64,000 bases of DNA from Pterobdella sp. o SKG-2022 (GCA_964035795.1 OZ038321.1:10939093-11003092), one strand, 5' to 3'. Shown: positions 23,001 to 38,193, counted from the first letter of the stretch. Notes: generated from the sequence alone by a model not told the origin. Made by a program: numbers and translations.

Positions 23001-26000
23001 ACAATTTGTATTTTATTGAAAAAAAAACAGAAATTTAAAAAATAAATGTGAAAAACCATTTTGGAGGTGTGAAATTTCTATAAACGCAGTTTTTGGGTTC
23101 TTTGAGTTTTTTATTACTTCGATGCACCTAGACGGCATTTTTTAAGTACTCAAATGAGAGATTTACCCAGGTAAAAACGATTTCTTTCTTCAAATCTTCC
23201 TTGTTCTTGAAACTCCGTTTTCGTAAATATTTTGCACCATTGACCCCAAACATTTTCTATTGGTTTCAAATCAGGTGAACGATTTAATATAGCAACATTA
23301 TTATTTTCCATCCAGGTTTTGGTGCAATATGGATGGGTGCATTATCTTGCTGAAAAATCCAGGATTTTTCCATATTACTCTGGCAATATGGAAGTAAGCA
23401 TTCTAAAGTACCAATATATGCTTTAGAATCTTGTTTTCCTTCCAAAAAGGCCAAACGTGTTTTACCGTTGGCGCTTATGCCTCTCCACACCATTAAAGAA
23501 CCCCCCCCGGATTGTCGTTTTAGGGACAACTTTGGTGGGTGCCTGGAATCCCTCCAGTGGTACACATGACTGGTGTGAAAATAAATTGAAAATTTACCAG
23601 AATTGGACAAAAATCCTTTTTAGTGATGAGAAGAGCTTCACTTTGAATGGTCCTGCTGGGTATCAGTAGCACCGGTTTGTCCACGGAACACGTTTTGTCA
23701 TGCCATACTCCAAGAAATGTTGTTTGCTCAAAACTTGTTGAATACCACGTGTTGAGAGAGGTATTGTTGATTTTTTCGAAGATGATCTGTTGACATAGTG
23801 CCCCTACTAGCTTGACGAATAAGCCTTCTTGTGGCCTGAGGCCATTTTTGATTTTTTTCCTTCTCTTTGCGTTTTTATATTTTTCAGGTGATTTCAAAAG
23901 CTTCAAAGTAACATTTTTACTACGTCTAATGATGTGTGCAATTTCTCTACTAGACTTTCCAACTTGGTCTTAGGTCAGGATCTGGACTTATTTTTCCAAT
24001 GATAATTTACTTCTTTAGGCATGTTTGTAGACAAATAGAATTTTAAAAAAATATAATTTCTTCGCTTTATATAGTGCTTCATATATAAATACATAATTAA
24101 AAGCAACAATAATGTTTGTTTGATATCTTTAACTGATAAAATTATGCGGATTTACAAGTGAGTCGTATAGCAATTTCATACCCGAGTTTCAGTAAATAAA
24201 GCTTTGAGTCGATATTTTCAAAGCTTTGAAGAAAATTCAGATTAGAATGTTAATCATATATAATTTTTTATATATTTTAAAAAATTGTAGACAAAAATAG
24301 TAAAAATCAAACGAGATATTTCATAAAGCATGGTTGGGCGTATGGCAATTTCGTACCCTGTATGATAGAGGGTGTCAAAAGCAGCAGAAAGGTCTAACCA
24401 AACCAAAACGGCAGCATGTCTAGTGGCACAAATGTTTCCAAGACTGTCAGTGATGCGTAGGAGTGCAGTTTCTGCTTAGTGATGTTGGCGATGTGCTGAT
24501 TGGAAAAAATTGAAGTTAGGAAATGAAGAAACATGAGATGTTATTCTAAAAAGAGCTAGTCTCGATAATTTTAGAAATGGTGCTCAAGTTAGAAATAATG
24601 CGGTAGTTCGAAGGAATGGTAGGGTCAGAGGTGCTTTCCAAGTGTTTACAAGATTGATTGTTTTTGAAGAACTGCGTGCAGAGAAGGAGGAGATCTATGT
24701 AGAATAGAATTTGCAGTTTTTTAAAAAACTTTTGTGTTTAGTGTGACAGATGCAAGCATGTTGTTAAAGTAGTCTGCAAAAGATTTTAAGATGAGAGTTC
24801 GAGTGGTCGAAATTCCTCGAAAGCGACGAGTAACTGGCTGGAACAGGTTTCGTAGACCTTAAAAAGAAAAATTTTTTATCAAGTTTTCATCTTTGGCAGC
24901 AAGGACATCAGTGGATAGCTTGTTGTGGGAGTGACTGCTAGGGTGAAAAGTGTGAGTGCGAAGGCATGGTAGTCAATAAATGATTGAAAGGAGTTATTCA
25001 TTATTGTAAGAAATTCTTCAACTGGAACATCAGAAAAGTGAATAAGCCTATTATAAATATGTGTGAGATCTTTTTCTAAGACAGCTTCGAAATTTTCAAG
25101 AGAGTGAAAAGCTACAATGCGAGGAGAGAGGGGAGCGAGGTTGAGACTAGTAAAATTAAGGTGGTGGTCAGAGTCAAAAGTTTCTCTGCCAAGATCTGTA
25201 TGAGATCACAAATAGGTTTTGAAGTGATGATAAGATCAAGGATGTTACCTAGTCTTTGAGTGGCAAAGTTAATATTTTAATTAAAACGAGTACGGATATT
25301 GTATGAAAAATCATTGAGATATGATTCTCTAATTTCTTCATGACATGTCTGCAGAAGGGGGAGACTCGAAGTTCCTGCATTGTGTGCAGGAGGTCTGTTT
25401 CCACGAAGATTACCAGGTGTTTTGAATATTTTCCAGCATTTAAATTGTACTTTTATTTTTTAATATTATAAACTGATAGTTTATTACAAATACTTGAAAA
25501 TTATCAAAAAATAATCATTTGAATCAGTAAGTTTCAACTTTCATAAAGATATTAAAAAATTACTAGCTACAAGTGAAACAATTTGAAATGTGTTTAAAAT
25601 AAAAAACCGGATAAGCAACAGATTAGGTTTAGATAATAATATTATTGAAGTGGTGAGACAAGGATGTTTGAGACGGCTGGGTCATGTTGTAAGGAAAGGG
25701 GATGATGATTGTTAAGCAGGCGTGGAGGTTTGAGGTGGAAGGTAGTAGAGGAAGGGGAAGGCTAAGGTTAGTTTGAAAAATATTATGGAAAACCTTTGTC
25801 GTAGGTTTGGCAAGGTGCCTATGACAGGTTGAAATGGAGAGAAAGGGTTAGGTCGTGAAAAGAAGTCAGTGACCCATTGGAAAAGGGGAAGATGCTGACT
25901 ATAATAAAATGATACTGATACTGACAATGATAAGCAAAAGAGCCAAGAGTACTTTCATTAATGTCATAATTATCTAAAGTATCTGTATTTGGCGAAAAAA

Positions 26001-29000
26001 TACATGAAAACTTTTTTTTTTATAAATCACCACGTATTTATTTTTCAAAAAAGTGACAAAATTGAATCTAAAAAAAAGAAGAATAAAAAGTTATATGAGA
26101 ATAGGAAATTAACTACGAACTGAATATTTAACGAAATTAACTAACGAAAACAGACTAATAAAAGAATATATATATAGGTGTTGTAATAAAATAAAAAGGC
26201 AAGAGAGAACGAAACACAAATATACGACAACGATATCCAGAAATAATAAAAAAATAGATTGAGATTATTAGTTTTAGAGCTGGTAATCAACTCAATGATA
26301 CTGCATTATGGCTTCATCTGGAAGCAATGTCTTGTCAGCGTCATTCAGGTTCTCAGATGGATGAATAAAAATCAATTCCTTTTATTATGATCGAAAATTA
26401 AGAAACAAGGAGGCAATTTCCTAAGTAAGCAAGGTTGTTTAGTATAGGAGGGTCATATATCATGTTAACCTGTCATTATGGAATCAACATACTGGAGGGA
26501 AATGGCAAAGGTTTGAAAGACGTAGAAAAGAAGGAAGCCTTATGAAGTTTCAACTATCAAAGTTTTTTGGACGGAAAACTCTTTCATTTTTTAGTGATCT
26601 CTGGGTTCAAATAAACTATCTCATAGCAGTGGATCCATCAGTTTTGACTGCTTCAGTGGTTGAAGTTGATACGCAGTTTTTTTTTGTATTTATAATCTGT
26701 AAAAAAAGTTATAAAAATTTTAAAACGTCTTCTTTGTGCCAAACATATTTTTGTTGAACTTCATCTATTTATTATTAATATTACACCACAGGTGAGCTTA
26801 TTGGGTCTGAAAATATACATCAATTCTTGTCTCCATTTGAAATACCGAGGTATTGTTTTGAAAATTTTTGTTTAAGGTTTTTTGAGCATGTTCATAAGGA
26901 AATATATTTTTCATAAAAAAAAAAGCATAAAAATTTATATTTTTGAAATAGTTCACTACCTCAAAACTAATGATGAGTATGTACCTTATAAATATTGAAT
27001 GTAATTGTGACCTGTATCTTGAATGTTGCAAGCCAACACACAACTAATGGAGGGCTTGCTGAGCACGTGTGAAATGCTAATATCAAGCTATTACCAAGCA
27101 CCTTCCTGTTTTTTCAAGGTACAGTTCCTTTGAGTATTTATCTTTTGAGTAATCCTAATATTGCGATGAAGTATTTAAATAAGCTTACAAGATTCATCAA
27201 TACTTTATGGCTAAGAGCTTTGAGGTTCAATTTAAAAGTATTTTAAAGAAAGCTTTTCAAAAGCATATGTTTTCATCATCAGGTTTATTTAAATAAATTT
27301 GTTCACACTGCTTATTCAAATGAGTTTGATGATGAGAAAATGTTTTTTCGAAAAGCTTCGTTTAGAATAAATACTTTTACAGTGTTTTTTTTGAATTGAA
27401 TATATTATTACTTAATTCTTTTAGTGTTCTTCTAATGCTCGATTTGCTATTAAACGCATTTAATGGGGTATGCAAAATATTGTTTGTGATTAATATATAC
27501 AGTAAGCCTTAAAAAATCCAGATTTTTCAATCTAGACAAAATTTTAAGTGACGTTTTGAAAAATTTTTCAAATTCTTTTTAGCATAAAAAAATAAAAAAC
27601 TATGACAATCATTTAGTGTAATATTCATATCAATTGATTAAATATATGTTGTAACCTTTTTTGAAAAGTAAAGATCGATAAACTTTTTGATGATGCTCAA
27701 GTTCTACCAGTTATTTGGTCATTGTACTCTGTGGATGTCCGCCTGAGATGACAAAAAAATATTTTCATATATTTTAGTTTGAAGATAAAAAAGATTTCAA
27801 ACCAACAGTTTAAACCATTCAATAAGAATTATTTTAAAATACAAAAATTTGAACAAAATTATTGTCATAATTATTCGCCAAAAATTAATCAATACGTTTG
27901 TGCTCAAAATGCCGATGGCAGTAATTTTCTATTGAAACTTGTTCCTACCTTAAAACAATCTCACAGAAACACAGAAAAATTTTAATTTTGAAAAAAAAAA
28001 AATAAGTGACATACAGATTGATCTCATATAACCGCATAGCATTAAAAAGAGTAGTTTGAAGATTTTAATTCACTTTAATTTTATTTTTAAAACCAAAATA
28101 TAGAGATGTTTCAAATTTTAATATTCATACGTAATTAAAATTTTTTAGAAAGTTCTAAAAAAATATTTTTTCTCTGAAATTATTAATGATTTTTCACTGT
28201 TTGTTCTAATATTCAATTAACAGAAAACGAAATTTCTCATAAATAATAGCAAAACTCAAAAAATTCTTTGAAAATAAAACTTTCCATTTTTATTTGAGAT
28301 TATGGTATGAATAAATCCAAGCTACGCTCAAAGTAATCGTGCATTTTTCCAAAATGTCCGTGGTCTAGCGGTGCATGGCTTGTTTTGGCATCTTCTTTGT
28401 TCATTTTTAGTTATAAAAATATTTCCATGAAGATTGAAACGGACATCATTAGGAACTTGTAGAGATCTCAAACAACTGTAGTTTTTGATTTTTTCTTGCC
28501 TCAACGCAGTTTTTGAAGTAGGATCGGCTAATTGCTCTTTTAAATGTAAGGAAATCAGTTTTTGAGCTTGCGTATCAGTTTCCTCGTCCTACCAATTATA
28601 GATTATATGAAAGTTTATTATTGTCATAGCTAGTATTCCTGTAAATATTGGTCAATACCATTTTTAGTCTTTATTATTGTGACATATTTGCTTGCTCACC
28701 AATCGTGCTTATCCACTCCACACATATTTGAGCTATAAGTTTTAAATACATTAGGCCGTGGAACTAAATCGATTATAATTTCTTTTTCAAAAGTTACTTC
28801 ATGAATAAGTTCAACTGCATGATTATTTGTTCTAAAATTTACCACGGTATTATCTCACCTCACAATTAAAATTTTTTCATTGGTATCGAAACTATAGCTG
28901 TCAGTGTCTCTTTTTTGGTTATTCATTGTTTTTTGTCAGTCAAAGAACCTTTTCTTAACCTGTTATCTTTTTTATTCTCTGTTGCTTAGAAACCAAAACT

Positions 29001-32000
29001 TTTTAGATGAATCGTTAATGGATAACTTGTGAAAAAGTTTTCAAATGTTACAGTGTGCGATTGAAGTTCTTCTACTGCATCCAACATAATCAGATCAACT
29101 TTTGATCCTAGTTGTAGGTTTTTCCGTTGATTTGATAAGTTTTTATCACAATACAGATCAAAGAGGAATAGCTTGAAAAACGCACAATGCCTAAAATTTG
29201 TAGCAAATTTGGCTTGCCCCAATAAATTGTTGATGTAAAATAGCCGGAAATCAATATAATAGAAACAAACACTAAGGTTTATTGCGGGTTGGAAGGCGAA
29301 ACAGAGTGTTTGTTATGATGAGTCCAAATGCTGTACGTTTTAAGCAGACGTAAACCATTACTATTACACTTGCCAATTCCATGATGACCTAAGACTTTCC
29401 CAAGCATGGTAGTCCTTGCCAACACGAGCATTAAAATCCCCGTGTAGAATGAGTTTATCCGATTGCGAAACAGTGGAAATAAAAGCTTCCAATTTTTCAT
29501 AAAATTTGTCTGGATTAGTCATAGTGGGGGCTAATGAGTGTAGCAGTTCTTTTTTTACCCAGAGGAAGTTTGAGTTTCATTAGACGATCATTTAAGCTTT
29601 CAGGAAGATCTTCTAGTTTCTTCACAAGCTGGTTTTCGATGGCAAAACCGACTCCAGCTTCGCGTCGTTCACCACTTTTTTTTTCACTCCAGAAAAAGGT
29701 ATAGCCACCACCAATTTCAGTAAGTTGTCCTTTGTTTGAGAGACGGGTTTCAGTGAGAGCAGCTATGTCAACTTGATAACGCCCAAGTTCTCTGGCTATC
29801 AGAGCAGTTTTGCGTTCTGGTCTTCCAGAACTGATAGAGTCTAACTGATAGGTTCTAACATTCCAAGATGCTAAAATTAAGTTGATTAATTTTTTAGTTT
29901 GACCGCACTGATGATAAAACTTGCCAGCTGCGGTTTGCTGGTCAAGTAAGACTAGAGCAGGTTATTTTTGGAGCATCTTTTTTAGCTCCGTCCTCATGCA
30001 AGGAGGCAAGCAGAGCTTTCCTGTAGAGGGCTGCTTGGTCGCTCAGGGGGCTGCCAGACTTCGCTGCTGTTCTAGATTCAGAGAAGAACGACCATATGGC
30101 CTGAGCCGCCTGTGTGTAGGTTTGCAACTACAGCTTCCAGTGATTCCGCACCTGCGGGATCATCACTCTCCTAACGCCACAGGGCTTGGTAAATTAAATG
30201 GTCTTTGTTGCCATGACCTGCGCTGTAATGAGGTTCAAGTGAAGAAGGCTTTCTCAGCACCGACCTCACTCTATCGTCCAGACAAGCTTGAGCCAGCGGC
30301 AAAAATGGGTCAAGACAGCTGGAAGCTAGTCTGGATGCAGGAGCTGCCGGAGAGACCAGCTAATGCATTATCTAACCGCCTAAGGGGCTCCACTCGTGAT
30401 TTGGAATAGGGTTTACTCCCTTAGCCTTTACTCTTAACGTGGAGCTAAACCACAAGGCAGCGGTATCAGAGGGTAGATTTTAGTGATTTTAAGATTGCAC
30501 AACCACGGGTATTTTTATAGAGATAACACCTCTAGGAAGGCTGCCAACCAAGGCTGAAGAGCCCTTCCCACCCTTTTCATATTTGAGTAATCGGTTTTCC
30601 GAACGAAACTGGCTGGTTTATATGATATAATAATAGTATTACAACATAATATAATATAAAACTGAAAAAAAAATATAATATGAAAGAATAATAATAAAAT
30701 AATATAATAATAATAATAATAATACAATATACTAATAATATAATAATAATAATATAGTATGAGAATAATAACATAATATAACAAAGATAATATAATATAG
30801 CAACAACAATAATATAATATAATAATTATAATATAATATAATAATAATATAGCATAATAATAATATAATTATGTATATATGTATATAATTTTTCAAAATA
30901 ACATTTCAAACAAAGTGTTTATAAAATTGAAGTTTTTTCATAACATATGCCCACAAAATTTCTAACATTTTCGCCAACCTTTACTATCAACCATCAATTA
31001 ATGGGGGAAAAAGAAAAATCTAAAAAGTTAAAGAAAAGTCTAACCCCCTCATCCAAACATCAACCAAAAAAAATTTAAAGAAAGTTCAACCCCCTCATCC
31101 AAACAAAAAAAAACCATCTTTAAACCAAAAAATATTAAAAAAAAATAATAAAATAAAAGGAAAAAAAGAATTGTTAAAATTTTGGGAGAATAATTTTATG
31201 AATATGCGAACTTTTAAAATTTATAAAAATTTTGTTATTATGTTGTTTGCATTTAATACAATTTAAATTTTATGCTAAAACAAGGAAAAGGTTAAGACAA
31301 AAAAATAAAATATTATTAAAAAGGGAAATATTATTAATTTATTTTTATTTTTTTTGTTTCATCATAATCATAAATTATTATGCCTTAATTGAATGTTTTT
31401 CGATAAACGTCCGTCAAAATGAAATTTGAACAATTGTAAGCTTAAATATCTTGAAATCAAAATCGAAATTCAAATAAAATAAATTTAATATTGAAGATAT
31501 AACCCTAGTTAATAAAAAACATTAATTGGATTTGGATAAATATTAACCAATAATTAGTAAAACTCTTATATGTTTAGGCATGCCTGACAAACTATGTTCA
31601 TTTAAATGACAGCAAAAGGATATATGCACAAGATTTCATTGCAATCCCTTCATATAGATGTATAATAATGTTTATTTATAATTTATATATTTCATATGTT
31701 GAACTCATTTCAATATCATTTCAGAAAAGTCAAAGAATTTTTTTTCCAGCCATATTATGGGTTTCAAAAAAAATTATGTAAACCAAAGTTGAGTTACTCG
31801 TTTCAGTAAAAAATAGTGTTAGTGAGAGATCTTTGTAAGGGCTTTAAGCTTTGAAACTCACTGGTAGTTTGTCTAGAGAAAACAAAATGGTTATTGAGAA
31901 ATATAAAATATAATTGTGAGTTTAAAGTATTTTATTTGCAAGGGTTCAAAACGTCTGTATCAATGTTGAAATTTCTAAGTGAACAATGTTTTTGTAACAA

Positions 32001-35000
32001 GGGTACATTTTTACTAGTTTAAAATACGCATTTCAAATTTTATATGGAACCCCACTATTGTGTGATGCTCGTTCGGCTGAAACAAATTTGTCTTTTAGGT
32101 GTTAACCAATTCATGAAAAACTTTAAACATGTATTTTTAGATAATTTTTCATTTTTCTGTATTTTTCAAAAATCCCGAAAACCTTAGATCTTAATGTGTA
32201 GGGTTCTTGAGGGTCTACTGCGTATGTGTTTTGTCTGCAGTTGTTTCAATGAAAAATGCCATTATTTCACCGCAACCCACTCAAACCGCACTAGTTTGTT
32301 AAACTAATGTTATTTAATATTCTTTGCAGGACGCTTTGAAATCTTTGATACCTTTGTTTATTAAGCACAGTAATTTAACTGACTCATTTGTGCAACACCT
32401 TTGCTACCTCCTTCAACATAATTATGGTTACATTCTCTTAAATTTTATCACATGTTAACGTCTTTATTCATTCCTCTACTTTACTTCTGTTGTTTCTTAT
32501 ATTGATTCTTAATTAGTTAGATTTTCACATTTTTTTTTGATATTCTAAATAAACAAGATGAGAAAGATATACTCATATGTGAGTTTATATCATCGGTGCA
32601 GCCCGTGAACAACATCTCCCAGCTACATCAGACGTTATTTCACAAGTTAAATCTTTTGTTTTCTCACGCTCTTTCTGCATCTCAACAGATATTCGTAGTT
32701 AGTTTTTTTTTATGCCTCAAATAGAATATTAAACATTGGTTACATTTTAAATTTATTTTTTTGTGTATTCATGTTTTTAAATTTATCTTATCAATTGTTT
32801 TTTCAAAGTATTCATTTGTAACTGCTAAAATATACTCATCAAACAGTTGTCAGTCATCAGGGTTTTGTTGCAAACGTCTCAATCAGGTTGCATTCATATG
32901 TGAGCATTTATTTCTTTGCATTTCACCTTTATATCATACTCCAATATTAAGGCAAAGTATTGCATTTATCTCATTTAATTCACCATTAACTATATTTAAT
33001 TTTATATTTCATTTTAAAGTGTATTTTTGCAACTTGAGTTGTTCTCACATATAATGTTAATCAACAGCTCTAATGTTTGGGTGGATGATCTGAATGGCTG
33101 GCTCAAGTACAAGGTGGCCAGGCAGGCTTCCAGGTAGAGTTTTCAACATTTCAATTCGATTGTACATAAAGTGCTATGTTATACTTTGTTTAACGATTTG
33201 TTTGAAAAAATAATATTGATGATTATAGAAGATATAATTCAGTAATGTATCCTAAAAAATCGGAATCAGGTTGAAAATATTTGTCTTCTTATTTTGTCAT
33301 CTATTAAATGTAGTTTTAAAAAAATGCAATATATGTAATATACACTTCACACAGTATTTTATAATCTTTTAAAAAGTCGATTCTGAAATCATTTCTAAAG
33401 ATTTTTCAATGAACTTCAGTTTTTTTCGAAGGTATAGAAATATGTACTTAACTATTTCCCTTTTTCTCCGTGTTTTTAATGCAAATTAATTCATGCAAAT
33501 GTAACTTCTTTGTTATAAACTTGATAATCTTAGACTCCGGTAGCAGGTATCGACAAATTGTTATTCTCGTATCGTTAATATTTGGTTTGGCGGACGATTT
33601 TGTTGACAATGGCCAAGACAAACTGCCCAAGTGTGGGAACGACGTATCTTGAACTCTGATAATTTTTGCATTGAATGTTAGTCTTTAGTGGCATTAATAT
33701 AAAACATCATTAGCGAATAACATTGGGTTTTTTGTTTCACTCATGCTTTCAATTTCTCATTCAATGAAGAAGAATCAACTACCTCTGCTTACTTCAGTCA
33801 CTTGACTTGTTCACCAGTATAATCCAATTTTGTTGGTGTATTCAATTTAAAAGTGGAAATTAAAAAATTTTTGAATGTGAATAAATAAAAATAAATGCAA
33901 AATATATTTAAATACGACATGAAACTGCCACAGGTATGGTCACCACAGGCTGGCTCATGATCTTCTTGCTCAGTTGGCTTCGATGGTTGGTGCTTGTTTG
34001 ATTCTCATAGATTTTTTCATATCAATTTGTATATTTCTATAGAAAAAACATTATATTCGCTGTTTTTCTGGGCATGACGTAAAACTACAACGAAGATAGC
34101 GTTTCTAAATTGAGACTGTTTTTTTCTTATAACCTGGATAACAGTAGACTCCGGTAGCAGGTATCGACAAATTGATATTCTGGTATCGTTGTCATTTAGC
34201 TTGGCGGATGATCTTTCTATTTGTTGACAACGGCAAAACAAACTGATCAAGTGTGGGAACGGCGGATTTTGAATTCGATAATTTCAAGTTGGACGTTAGC
34301 TCGTGCTGGCAGTCTATAAAAATTTTTCTCAAATACAATGGTCTTTTTTATACATCACTCTATTGTAGTATCAATAATCTAGGCCGACTGCTGTCAATCC
34401 CAGTTACTGGAACATGTACAGCAGTATAATCTAATTGGGTTAATAATATATATTAAAAAAAGAGTTGCTTCAAAGTTATATAAATTTGTATCTAACTTTG
34501 TTGCCCCGTTAAATATGTTTCAATTAAAAAATAATTAACGGAACAACAAAGTTAGATACAAATTTATATATTTATTCAAATTACGTTGACAAAGCATTTA
34601 ATATAATGCTGTAAACTCAATTCATAATACTTGCTTATTCACAATATTTACAAGAGACGTGCCAAGCCTTGGATATAAAATAGCTATTAAACATAATTGC
34701 TACATTTAATTCGTACATTCTCCCAATATACTCTAGCATCGATTAAATAAGTATTTTATTTAATTATATTTTATAATCTAGAGCTCAACTTAGTTTGACT
34801 TTCTAGCCATGCACTGTATTACTCATGTTGCTCAATTTATATCTTTTTGTTTCAAAGAATTAATACCTTATTGTTAATTTTGTGAAACTTTGTGTAAGGC
34901 CACAGATGAAGGACAATATAGTTGGTTGAATGGCTTGGAGGAGTTCTCGAAAGGGGAGGTGGTGATGTTAGGACAAAGTCTTGATACAAGTAACCAAACG

Positions 35001-38000
35001 ACAAGCTTAGAGACTGGTGAGAAGGTGTCAGAGAGGGTTGAGCGACAGGAGTTGTTTGCAAGGTTGATGACAGCAGATAGTCATTTTCATAAAAGCATCA
35101 TCATTCTGAAGGTAAAAGAAATTTCATTCATTTATGTATTATGTTGAGATTCATATTCCCTGTTAAAATCAAAACATTAATAATTATATTAGTGAAATTA
35201 TTCAAAAGTTAAATGTTTGTTTTTGTTATAAATAGATTTCATTTAATCAAAATTGTTTTTTCACCAGACGACCACCAGTGTAACAAACCAGTCATCTTTC
35301 TGCATAAGTTACATTTCATTGCGATCCAAGTTGTGCGCCTGTCTTCTCAAGGTGCCATCATTCGTTTATCAACACGTTTTATCTTTTATAATCCAACGTT
35401 ATCAATACATATTTCACTTGTTCGAGTGGTTTTGGACTATATTAAATTTACATTTAATTCAAAGGTCTTGCAAGCTTGTTCTAATTACCAAACAATGCCC
35501 TCTCCAGCAATTGCTTCTTCACTGGCGATCAACACAGGCATCGATAGTCATCGTTGTCAACACATTCTCTTGCAGGTTCAAATTCTTTGTTTTCAAAACT
35601 CCAAAAAACAAGCTTCAAGCACAACTGTTTACTATCAATGATACCAGACTATAATTTATAATCCTCTAATTAAATACGTCTTAGAAAAGATTCGAAAAAC
35701 AGCAAAAGGGAATTATATTTCTGTTCCAAGTAAGCACTCAGTGGGAAACCCCATAAAACATGTGTCCAACAAATTGGAAAAGAATTGAAAACCGTGGTTC
35801 TCAAGCAAGAAAACAGCTTGGGTAACGACCCGAAAATATAATAAACCAACGTTTTAATTTAATTTAAGACGTCTCCAAAAAGTTAAATAAACCAACGTCT
35901 AACACCACAAAAATGGTTTTGTAAAAACGATAAACAATGAGGGTGATGGAAGGTATGTTTGATTGATGTTCAAAGCAGTTAGCGGTGTTGTTCATTCTTA
36001 AATGTCAGCCCATCATCTCCAACTTTAATTAACAGTAATCAAATATTGAAATGATCAAATATTGAGTTCGATTTGAAGTATTTTCATTAGAGTGAGATGG
36101 CATGGAACTATACTTTCTTCATCGCACGAAGAGTGAAATTTAAGATCCTGAATAGCGTTTAACTTGGCTTAAAGACCAAATAATTTACAGTGTTTCACGT
36201 TTCAATTAACTTGCTCTAAAATAAATTTTGGAGCTATATATTTGAAAGCAATTTTCAATTTCTTTTTGAGTGATACTTTGATAAAAAAATTATTATCTTT
36301 GGTGAGGGTAATAATTAAATTTTGTTGAAAATATGTAAAAAATTTTAGTATATAACTTCGAGTTAGCTGAACCAAAATAACTAGGTGGTTTTATATGATT
36401 AAAAAAAATTTTTTTAGACTTGAATCCAACGCTAAAACCAAAAATTTATAATAAGATTCATACGAATTGGAAGTTATTGTGTGTGAATTAATTATAACAG
36501 TTAAAGAATTGTAGGAGGCAATTCAAAGAATTACAAAAAGAAATTATACATTTGTATAGAAAAAGCTTCGATGCCGACGAAAAATCACTCTATCAGTTAC
36601 GCAGGTTTCAAATTTTAGTTTTTCATCATAGAATTTCGTATTTGGGCTTCTTTGAACATATCTAGTTTCGTAAAACTTCTACGCCCACCAGATATTACGA
36701 TATGGTGCACTTCTTGTCGAACACAGTGCACCAAGTGCTTCTTATTGCTGGAAAGTGAGTGTGCTTCGTTATTAAGTTTTCAATTTTATCCTTAAATTTT
36801 TAAACGTTAAATCTTTATACGAAAACCATAACAATCCCTTTCCACCTGCTATGTGTGTATCTATTTAAATTTCTATTAGTTTCTGCCTGTAATTACAATT
36901 TTTTCTGTTTTCTTATTTATCTATATATCATGAAAACAGCTTGGATGACGCTCAAGACCACATTTTGCCTTATAATTCTGACTACGATGAAGAAATTCTC
37001 ACCCGCCACGAAAATGTTGATGATGATGCAAAGAAGCGAGACAATTCATGGGCCATATGGAACGTTAAACTAAATGACTGGGTGGAGGTTTTAAAGAAAG
37101 AAATGAATGACTCTAAATCAGTTCTTAGTCATGAAGTTTGTTTTTGATTATAACTAGAAGATCAATCATTCATTTTTGGTATTTTTAAATTCAATTGCAA
37201 TGTGGTACTCACGTTGTTTATATTCAAATTGATGTATCTAATTAAAAAACTTTGTTTTGATATGCAGTTGATAACTTTATTGGAACGAGTGGTGGAAGAA
37301 GCATGTTGTGTGCCTATGTGTGTTCCGAGATATTTTTATCAGAAACTTCAAAAAACTGACATTAAAGTATTATTTAGTCTTTAATATTTATTTTTATTAT
37401 TTGATTACCAGTGTTTTATAGTTGACACAATTTTCGAGTTTTTTTCATGACTCAATTTTTTGACTGTTTTTTTTTTCAGTTGGCCATCTCTCCATCAATG
37501 AAGTCGGCAGATGATGCCATATGGACCAGATGTGAGACTGGTTTGGTGCTGAAAATAGAAGGAATTCTAACTGTACAAAACAAAATAAAAAATTACACTC
37601 ATAAACCTCAAAGTATTAGACTTATAGTGAAGACGCAACTGATCAGCATATATCCCCATATCTCAGCTCCCGTGCTCAACCTGCCAGCCAACAACGAGGT
37701 GCTTGTCAAAGACGGCTGCATCAGCGGAGATTACTTTTTTCACAAGTTTCTTCTTGTTTTTCCTTCACCTGGAACATATCAAGTAAATAATTTTTGAAGT
37801 ATTTTTCCATTCAAACTCCTATTATTTGTTAAGGTTCATGAGGAATTCGAATAAAAATGTTTATTAGGGCATTTACAATCGTGGTAGTTATGTTACTAAA
37901 GTTCTCTTCTCGTTTTTTTCGACAAATTTTCAACTGATTTATGTTGAATAAATATATTTATAAATGTTCANNNNNNNNNNNNNNNNNNNNNNNNNNNNNN

Positions 38001-38193
38001 NNNNNNNNNNNNNNNNNNNNNNNNNNNNNNNNNNNNNNNNNNNNNNNNNNNNNNNNNNNNNNNNNNNNNNNNNNNNNNNNNNNNNNNNNNNNNNNNNNNN
38101 NNNNNNNNNNNNNNNNNNNNNNNNNNNNNNNNNNNNNNNNNNNNNNNNNNNNNNNNNNNNNNNNNNNNNNGTTTTCCATCATCCCTTTCCAGG

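Larger units (their letters stand above)
25930..28330. other. INTS7 intron sequence, AT-rich
   Basis: Apart from a candidate INTS7 exon (27033-27118) and a foldback (27233-27383), I recognise nothing here. The plus frame at 27779-27985 ends in FLLKLVPTLKQS but does not fit INTS7 in phase or position. Confidence 0.4.

Noticed and set aside
23457..23906. Plus-strand and alternative minus-strand frames in the Tc1 region
   Set aside because: Frame-shifted shadows of the decayed transposase.
27779..27985. 68-codon plus frame considered as an INTS7 exon
   Set aside because: Its FLLKLVPTLKQS part resembles the family segment already supplied by the exon at 19884, and its position and phase do not fit.
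29921..30409. 162-codon plus-strand open frame in GC-rich sequence
   Set aside because: It lies antisense to the leader of a LINE endonuclease fragment and has no recognisable domain; its length is explained by high GC content.
30515..30784. Tyr/Ile-rich minus-strand frames
   Set aside because: Translation of an AAT/AT low-complexity tract.
35213..35654. Two overlapping long plus-strand frames (142 and 133 codons)
   Set aside because: They arise because two INTS7 exons (35268-35351 and 35465-35575) and the short intron between them happen to be open; family alignment requires splicing.
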